NCBI RefSeq assembly: GCF_009363855.1
Contig: NZ_CP045423.1
Location: 1,332,001-1,396,000 of the forward strand
Direction of reading: 5' to 3'
DNA: 64,000 bases
Source: Microvirga thermotolerans
GTDB lineage: Bacteria > Pseudomonadota > Alphaproteobacteria > Rhizobiales > Beijerinckiaceae
Position numbers and translations under genes: made by a program. Shown piece after piece: positions 58,682 through 64,000 of this stretch. Position 1 is the first letter of the stretch; each line of letters opens with the position of its first letter. Below the pieces are notes generated by a model. The model did not search any database and had not been told where the DNA came from. It was given only the letters and a program-made list of their open reading frames with translations.

Positions 58682-59110
58682 GCGCGGCCCGGATTCCCCC
58701 CACCGTTTCCGCCTTTTAACGCCACGCTCTTCGGGTGGATGCGCTTTTGCGACCGTTCGGGCCTGAGGCTCCGACCACGTTCGAAAGCCGCGGGATCGCA
58801 GGCCTCTTCGCCTCGGTGTCGCCCGTGACGCCGGTCGCAACGGCATCGTCGCTTCCCATCGCAGGGTCGCCAGGTCCGGCGGTTCGTTCCCGGACCATGG
58901 CGGCTTCGTCGCGAGCGGCGGATTCTGGAACTCGATGGAGCAGGGGGTGCAGGTCTCGGTTTCGGGTCTCCTGCGCTCCGCCTGAGCTTCCGGACGGTCC
59001 GCTTCTCCGCGACGGCGCCTCCCGTTCTCGGGAATCGCCACCCGACGGGGCAGACAAGCCGTGCCGTTTCCATGCAGGATGCGCGTCCATTGAGTGGGAA
59101 TCACGCAGGA
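58682..59110. other. Intergenic region after tRNA-Gln, nothing recognised
   Basis: 429 bases between tRNA-Gln and the FAH-family gene. Open frames here (such as those on either strand around 58735-59070) are Arg/Ser-rich and unlike proteins. No terminator, repeat or RNA structure stands out. It presumably holds the promoter of the FAH-family gene. Confidence 0.6.
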
Positions 59111-60316
59111 ATGGGGGATGCCGTGAAGGGGCTGGCACTGGGAGACGATCCATTGAAGGCGCTTCCATCGGATGGGTATCGCGGCGCGCTCGCGGGCCGC
59201 GTCTGGCGGCCCGGCCTCGGTCCCTCGGTGGCGGCGATCCGGGAGGAGGGGGTGTTCGACATCTCGACGGCCTGCCCGACCATGAGCGCCCTTGCGGCGC
59301 TCCCCGATCCCGCAAAAGCGGTCAGGTCGCTGCCGGGGGAGCGGATCGGGTCTCTCGACGACGTTCTCGCCAACACGCCGCCCGAGCGCCGCGATTCCGC
59401 AAGACCTTGGCTGCTCGCTCCGGTCGATCTCCACGTCATCAAGGCCGCCGGCGTGACCTTCGCGGTCTCCATGCTGGAACGGGTGATCGAGGAGCGGGCG
59501 CGGGGGGATGCCTCTTCGGCCGCCGCCATCCGGGCCGAGGTGACGCGCCTCGTCGGCGACGACCTGAGCCGGCTCCGGCCGGGCTCGAAGGAGGCCATGG
59601 ACCTGAAGGCGGTGCTGGTGGCGCAGGGCGCCTGGAGCCAGTATCTCGAGGTCGGCATCGGCCCCGATGCGGAGATCTTCACCAAGGCGCCGACCCTTTC
59701 GGCGGTGGGCACGCTCATGGAAGCGGGCGTGCATCCGAAATCCACCTGGAACAACCCGGAGCCGGAGGTGGTGCTCGTGGTCACCGCGGAAGGGCGCATC
59801 GTCGGCGCGAGCCTGGGTAACGACGTGAACCTGCGCGATTTCGAGGGACGCTCGGCCCTGCTCCTGTCCAAGGCCAAGGACAACAATGCCTCCTGCGCCA
59901 TCGGGCCGTTCGTCCGCTTCTTCGACGGCAGCTTCTCCCTCGACGAAGTGCGCCGCACCACGGTGACGCTGACGGTGGAGGGCGAGGACGGCTTCCGGCT
60001 GGAAGGGTCCTCCTCGATCGCCCGGATCAGCCGCGACCCGGAGGACCTCGTGGCGCAGACGGTGGGCGCGAACCATCAGTATCCGGACGGGTTCGTGCTG
60101 TTTCTCGGCACCATGTTCGCGCCGACCCAGGACCGGGATACGCCGGGAATGGGGTTCACGCACAAGTCCGGCGATATCGTCACCATCGCGGCGCCGGAGC
60201 TCGGGACGCTCGTCAACCGCATCCGGCCGAGTTCGGAATGCGAGCCTTGGACCTTCGGCATCGGCGCCCTCATGCGAAACCTTGCGAAACGGGGCCTGCT
60301 GGACACCGCCGGCTGA
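59111..60316 (+). CDS. Fumarylacetoacetate hydrolase family protein
   Basis: 401 residues. FAH-like fold: RPWLLAPVDLHVIKAAGVTFAVSMLERVIEERARGD, metal ligands in the E-x-E region (NPEPEVVLVVTAEGRIVGASLGNDVNLRDFEGRSALLLSKAKDNNASCAIGPFVRFF). Longer than typical C-terminal FAH hydrolases because of a ~90-residue N-terminal domain. Likely acts on a 2-keto-3-deoxy sugar acid or a related acylpyruvate. ATG at 59111 chosen over upstream 59072. Confidence 0.87.
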   Translation: MGDAVKGLALGDDPLKALPSDGYRGALAGRVWRPGLGPSVAAIREEGVFDISTACPTMSALAALPDPAKAVRSLPGERIGSLDDVLANTPPERRDSARPWLLAPVDLHVIKAAGVTFAVSMLERVIEERARGDASSAAAIRAEVTRLVGDDLSRLRPGSKEAMDLKAVLVAQGAWSQYLEVGIGPDAEIFTKAPTLSAVGTLMEAGVHPKSTWNNPEPEVVLVVTAEGRIVGASLGNDVNLRDFEGRSALLLSKAKDNNASCAIGPFVRFFDGSFSLDEVRRTTVTLTVEGEDGFRLEGSSSIARISRDPEDLVAQTVGANHQYPDGFVLFLGTMFAPTQDRDTPGMGFTHKSGDIVTIAAPELGTLVNRIRPSSECEPWTFGIGALMRNLAKRGLLDTAG

Positions 60317-60367
60317 AGCGGGCGTCGACCTGCCGCATACCCGCAGAATTCCATGACGGATGGTCTC

Positions 60368-61027
60368 ATGCCCGACCTCGCGACGTTTCTGACCTTCTAC
60401 ACCGCCGTCCTGGCGCTTCAGCTGGCGCCGGGACCGGACATGATCCTCCTGCTCAGCCGCGGCGTGGGGCAGGGGCGGCGCACGGCCGTTCTGACCGCCA
60501 TCGGCATGACCCTCCTGGCCGCGCTCGTGCAGCTGCCTCTCCTCGCGCTCGGCGTGACGTCGCTGATCCAGGCCTCGCCGCTGGCATTCGAGTTGCTGCG
60601 GTGGGCGGGGGCGCTCTATCTCGTCTGGCTGGGCGCGAAGCTCCTGGTAGGCTCCTTCCGCCGCCAGGAACTGCATCTGAGCAAGGCGCCGCGCCCGGTG
60701 CCGGATAGGGTCGCCCTTCGGCAGGGGATGATCAACAATCTCACCAACCCGAAGGCCATGGTCTTCATGCTCGCCTTCCTTCCCCAGTTCGTCGATCCTG
60801 CCAACGGCTGGCCGGTGACCGCGCAGCTCCTCTTTCTGGGTGCGGTCCAGAAGATATCCGGCTTCTTCGTGCTCGTCGGCGTGGCGATAGGGGCGGGAAC
60901 CATCGGGAACTGGCTGGCGCGCCGGCCGGGTCTCGTGGCCTGGCAGGAGCGGGCTGCCGGCGCGATCATGGTCGGGCTCGGCCTGAGGCTCGCCCTGTCC
61001 GGCGACGCGCCGTCCGTGCGCCGCTGA
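60368..61027 (+). CDS. LysE-family translocator
   Basis: 219 residues, six membrane helices. RhtB/LysE pattern: [43 protein letters not shown] and [25 protein letters not shown]. Exports amino acids or their analogues; substrate unknown. ATG at 60368 matches relatives; an ATG at 60353 is in frame. Confidence 0.9.
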   Translation: MPDLATFLTFYTAVLALQLAPGPDMILLLSRGVGQGRRTAVLTAIGMTLLAALVQLPLLALGVTSLIQASPLAFELLRWAGALYLVWLGAKLLVGSFRRQELHLSKAPRPVPDRVALRQGMINNLTNPKAMVFMLAFLPQFVDPANGWPVTAQLLFLGAVQKISGFFVLVGVAIGAGTIGNWLARRPGLVAWQERAAGAIMVGLGLRLALSGDAPSVRR

Positions 61028-61044
61028 AAGTCGGCGCCGCCGTC

Positions 61045-61068
61045 GCGGGACCTCCCGCCGATCTTTTT
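61045..61068 (+). terminator. Weak intrinsic terminator after LysE gene
   Basis: GCGGG-ACCT-CCCGC stem-loop (61045-61058) followed five bases later by TTTTT (61064-61068). Short stem, but position 17 bases after the LysE stop is suitable. Confidence 0.45.
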
Positions 61069-61118
61069 CCCGCTTCGCGGGTTGTGCAGGACGCAGCTCA
61101 ACCGAAAGCGGGCGGGGA

Positions 61119-62060
61119 ATGGCATCGGACGACAGGATTCTCGATTGTCTCATCGTGGGCGGCGGCCCGGCGGGCCTGACGGCCGCTCTGTATCTGGCAA
61201 GGCTCAGGCGGCACTTCGTTATCGTGGACAGCGGCGCAGCACGGGCGGCCTGGATTTCGAAGAGCCACAACATCCCCGTCTTCGCCCAGGGGATTTCCGG
61301 AAAGGAGTTTCTCGCCCGGCAGCGGGACAATCTCGCTCAGTACGGCGTTTCTCCCGTATCGGGGACCGTGGCGGGTCTGCGCAAGCAGCCCGACCGGTTC
61401 GTCGCCATGGTCGAAGGCGCGGAGGGCCCTCGCCAGATCGCCGCGAGCCGCGTCCTGCTCGCCACCGGCGCCGTCGATGTCGAGCCCGACCTCCCCGATC
61501 TCCCGGACGCGGTCCGGCGCGGGCTCGTCCGTTATTGCCCCATCTGCGACGGCTACGAATCCCGCGACCGTCGCATTGCCGTGATCGGCTACGGAGACAG
61601 GGGCATCGGCGAGGCGATCTTCATCGCGCGCACCTATTCCCGGGACGTGACGCTTCTCACCCTCGGCCAGCACCTGCAGAGGCCCCTGAAGCGGCAGGGC
61701 GAACTCGATGCGCTCGGGGTCCGGGTCGTCGAGGCTCCCGTCGAGCGGCTCGACCTGGAGGGCGACCGGATCGCCGCGCTCCACGCCGGCGGCACGGAAC
61801 TGCGCTTCGACGTGCTCTATTCCGCCCTCGGCCTCAAATACCGCTCGGACCTCGCCCTGTCCCTGGGAGCGGAGCACGATGCCTCCGGCGGGCTCGTCGT
61901 CGACGGGCATTGTCAGACGAGCGTCAAGGGCCTGTATGCGGCGGGCGACATCGTGAGCGGGCTCGACCAGATCGTCGTGGCCATGGGCCACGCCGCCACG
62001 GCCGCCATTCACATCCACAATCGTTGCGAGCGGCCGCCGGAGGACCGGGGAGGCGCTTGA
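61119..62060 (+). CDS. NAD(P)/FAD-dependent oxidoreductase, thioredoxin reductase-like
   Basis: 313 residues. N-terminal FAD motif [21 protein letters not shown], middle CPICDGYE (CxxC like thioredoxin reductase), second nucleotide-binding motif [14 protein letters not shown], and C-terminal [31 protein letters not shown]. The CxxC is in the usual TrxR position, but the protein may reduce a different partner or act as a ferredoxin/flavin reductase. ATG at 61119. Confidence 0.9.
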   Translation: MASDDRILDCLIVGGGPAGLTAALYLARLRRHFVIVDSGAARAAWISKSHNIPVFAQGISGKEFLARQRDNLAQYGVSPVSGTVAGLRKQPDRFVAMVEGAEGPRQIAASRVLLATGAVDVEPDLPDLPDAVRRGLVRYCPICDGYESRDRRIAVIGYGDRGIGEAIFIARTYSRDVTLLTLGQHLQRPLKRQGELDALGVRVVEAPVERLDLEGDRIAALHAGGTELRFDVLYSALGLKYRSDLALSLGAEHDASGGLVVDGHCQTSVKGLYAAGDIVSGLDQIVVAMGHAATAAIHIHNRCERPPEDRGGA

Positions 62061-62081
62061 AAGAGGGGCCTCGCGCCGGGC

Positions 62082-63101
62082 TCAGCTCAAGGCCTTGGCG
62101 AGCAGCGGCAGGCTCGTATCCATCCGGTAGTCCACCGAGGAGTGGTTGTCGTGGAACTCCTCGTAGGTGTGCGGGATGCCGGCCGCCTCGAGCTTCCGGT
62201 GCAGGATCCGCGATCCGTAGACCATGTTGTACTGGTCGATGTCGCCGCAATCGATGTAGAGGCATTTCAGCCGGCGCAGGGCGTCGCGGTGCTCTTCCGC
62301 GTCCACCATGCGCAGCGGGTCCCAGCGCAGCCAGTTGGCCCAGCGCTCCTCGATCGGCTCGCAGGTGTGCAGGTCGACCGGAAGGCGTATCCCGTAGAAC
62401 TCCCCGGGCGCCGGATCGAAGGTCGCGGCCTGGGCGAGAATCATCATCGTGTGCCAGTCCGCATCCTTGGCCTTGGGGCCCGCCTCGAACTTGCGGATGA
62501 AGGCCTCGATGGACATGCCGTGATCCGCAAGGTGGCGGAGCGCGCCGGCGAACTCGCCGAGATGGTAGAGGAACTCGAAGCCCACGTCGCCCGAATGGCT
62601 CGCCGCCGCAGCCCAGACGGACCCGCCGTGACGCAGGGCGTGGACGAGGGTGCCGTATCCGCCCGAGCTCTTGCCGAAGACGCCGCGGCGGCCGTCGCCG
62701 CCGCAGGAGAAGCGCCGCTCCACGAAGGGCAGCATCTCCTCGATGAGGAAGGTTTCCCAGGGGCCCGTGGCGGCGCTGTCGATGTACTGGTTGCCGCCGA
62801 GCCGGGTAAAGCAGTCGGGGAACGCCACCACGACCGGGGGCATGGCCCCCGTGCCGATCAGCCGGTCGAGCCGTTCCGGGACGTTCTCGCCATAGTTCCT
62901 CCAGTTCGTGTGGGCCGGACCGCCCGCGGTGTAGCCCACCAGGTCCACGAGAAGGGGAAGGCCGCGGCCGTCGTGGCCGGCGGGGACGTAGACGTCGACG
63001 CGCCGTCTCGCCGGATCGCCGAGCAGGTTGCCTTTGAGGCACGCGCTGTCGATCCAGAGGGTGTGCACGGTTCCTTCCGGCTGGGTATGGTCCTTCCGCA
63101 T
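62082..63101 (-). CDS. Esterase-family alpha/beta hydrolase
   Basis: 339 residues, putative esterase D / enterochelin-esterase style. Nucleophile elbow GKSSGGYGT, Asp in the region DCGDIDQYN, and His in FHDNHSSVDYR near the C-terminus. Early part VDVYVPAGHDGRGLPLLVDLVGYTAGGPAHTNWRNYGEN is typical. ATG at 63101 follows GAGGA by 5 bases; an ATG at 63107 overlaps that site. Substrate unknown. Confidence 0.85.
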   Translation of the reverse strand: MRKDHTQPEGTVHTLWIDSACLKGNLLGDPARRRVDVYVPAGHDGRGLPLLVDLVGYTAGGPAHTNWRNYGENVPERLDRLIGTGAMPPVVVAFPDCFTRLGGNQYIDSAATGPWETFLIEEMLPFVERRFSCGGDGRRGVFGKSSGGYGTLVHALRHGGSVWAAAASHSGDVGFEFLYHLGEFAGALRHLADHGMSIEAFIRKFEAGPKAKDADWHTMMILAQAATFDPAPGEFYGIRLPVDLHTCEPIEERWANWLRWDPLRMVDAEEHRDALRRLKCLYIDCGDIDQYNMVYGSRILHRKLEAAGIPHTYEEFHDNHSSVDYRMDTSLPLLAKALS

Positions 63102-63262
63102 GGTCATCCTCGTTGGGTGGAGGGCGAACCGTGACGAGGCAGGGGACTTTTGTCCAGATCCAGGCCCCTCGCGGCCGTGAATAAGTCCTTTCGGGACCTA
63201 GCCATTTCCCCTCCGTCGGCGCTACGGTAATTTCGACGAGGCATTGCATGGGGGACAGGACA

Positions 63263-64000
63263 ATGGCCGAAGGTTATCTGCCGAAATGGACGCTGAAGAC
63301 GGAAGGCGTCGTCATGCCGGACGAACGCCTGCCGATGGGGCAGACCATCGTCGTCGGGCTCCAGCACGTGGTCGCCATGTTCGGCGCGACCGTGCTCGCG
63401 CCGATCCTCATGGGGTTCGACCCGAACGTGTCGATCCTGTTCTCGGGCATCGCCACGCTGCTCTTCTTCCTCGTGGTGGGCGGCCGCGTCCCGAGCTATC
63501 TCGGATCGAGCTTCGCCTTCATCGGGCCGGTCCTCGTCGCCACGGGCGCGACGGTCGGCAGCCCCAACCCGAACATCGGCCTCGCGCTCGGCGGCATCAT
63601 CGCCGCGGGTGCCTTGTACTTCCTCATCGGCCTCGTGGTGCAGATGGCCGGGCACCGCTGGGTCGAGCGCCTGATGCCGCCGGTGGTGACGGGCGCCATC
63701 GTCGCGGCGATCGGCCTGGTGCTCGCGCCCATCGCCATCTCCAGCGCCTCGGGCGCCTCGCCGGACAACCAGGCGGGCTCGGACTTCGCCCGGTGGATCT
63801 CGCTCGCGACCGTCGTGGCAGTGGGCCTCGTGGCCGTCTATGCCCCGGGCATGTGGCGCCGGCTGCCGGTGCTGATCGGCGGCGCGGTCGGCTATCTCGC
63901 CTACTACGTCTGCGCCAACATCCTGGGTCTCGGCCAGCCCATCGACTACGCGAAGGTGAGCCAAGCGGCCTGGTTCGGCATGCCGCAGTTCCACAGCCCG
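63263..64000 (+). CDS. Uracil/xanthine permease (NCS2 family), truncated by window end
   Basis: 246 codons present, open at the 3' end. NCS2/UraA-type features: LPMGQTIVVGLQHVVAMFGATVLAPILMGFDPN (first helix with conserved GLQH), GRVPSYLGSSFAFIGPVLVA, GHRWVERLMPPVVTGAIVAAIGLVLAP. The sequence resembles UraA/RutG uracil permeases. ATG at 63263; an in-frame ATG at 63248 would add five residues. Nothing downstream is visible. Confidence 0.9.
   Translation, partial: MAEGYLPKWTLKTEGVVMPDERLPMGQTIVVGLQHVVAMFGATVLAPILMGFDPNVSILFSGIATLLFFLVVGGRVPSYLGSSFAFIGPVLVATGATVGSPNPNIGLALGGIIAAGALYFLIGLVVQMAGHRWVERLMPPVVTGAIVAAIGLVLAPIAISSASGASPDNQAGSDFARWISLATVVAVGLVAVYAPGMWRRLPVLIGGAVGYLAYYVCANILGLGQPIDYAKVSQAAWFGMPQFHSP

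Noticed and set aside
61119-62060. Naming the flavoprotein trxB
   Set aside because: CxxC and fold agree, but the flanking sequence and lack of a partner thioredoxin gene do not distinguish true thioredoxin reductase from related flavoproteins.
1-64000. CRISPR arrays, insertion sequences, prophage genes, rRNA
   Set aside because: No regularly spaced repeats, transposase/integrase motifs, phage structural genes or rRNA sequences were seen.

Overview
The window is 64 kb of GC-rich (about 68-70 % by eye), densely packed chromosome from an alphaproteobacterium. Gene content and protein style (Dxs, TlyA and RlmD/TrmA-type genes together, RibBA with a degraded second half, BioY, TIGR02301, DUF1737, an RT0821/Lpp0805-type surface protein) suggest the Hyphomicrobiales, most likely Methylobacteriaceae such as Microvirga or Methylobacterium. 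That placement comes from recognition, not from a database search. I see no prophage, insertion sequence, CRISPR array, rRNA or plasmid function. Most of the window is core housekeeping DNA with a few accessory patches.

Layout. 0-7.6 kb: SleB-type wall hydrolase, RTX-type M10 metalloprotease, MFS transporter, AcuI-like reductase, a LysR regulator facing a truncated wrbA remnant, and the t6A gene sua5/tsaC. 7.6-14.6 kb: acyl-CoA dehydrogenase plus SDR, CorA, the SRAP protein YedK/HMCES, an EF-hand protein, two small genes behind an FNR/FixK-like box in an AT-rich patch, and a Crp/Fnr regulator. 14.6-25.1 kb: a VOC-like remnant; xseB, dxs, tlyA and an RlmD/TrmA-type methyltransferase as a leftward run; DUF2339 membrane protein; phosphatase, HD hydrolase, Tag and PaiB-like proteins. 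25.2-30.7 kb: hybrid histidine kinase with duplicated PAS domains, YgfZ-like protein, dihydroorotase, and a TyrA-family dehydrogenase behind a Phe/Tyr leader peptide and terminator. 30.7-38.4 kb: HTH-citrate synthase/NUDIX/TIGR02301 operon divergent from a second citrate synthase, a DUF5602-like/cupredoxin/ECF sigma operon, SDR, NTF2-like, DUF1737 and PdxH.

38.4-48.3 kb: surface lipoprotein, DnaJ-type chaperone, FabI, histidine phosphatase, a REP-like palindrome, aroC, an HTH-RibBA fusion, HDAC-family protein, L,D-transpeptidase, and a SoxR/FMN-reductase pair sharing a soxbox. 48.3-55 kb: MarR-patatin pair, DUF898/M48/DUF1499 cluster, MBL hydrolase, BioY with a clear terminator. 55-64 kb: small secreted and stress proteins, a 24-codon ORF, a D-glucuronyl C5-epimerase-like gene that looks foreign, tRNA-Pro(CGG), tRNA-Gln(TTG), FAH-family hydrolase, LysE exporter, TrxR-like flavoprotein, esterase, and a uracil/xanthine permease cut by the window end.

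The most interesting features are regulatory: a complete-looking transcription attenuator (leader MIATLPFAFSYYRPSP) in front of the TyrA-family gene; an HTH domain fused to RibBA with a palindrome in its promoter and a strong internal ribosome binding site; an HTH fused to citrate synthase facing a second citrate synthase; and an FNR-like box driving two unknown small genes.
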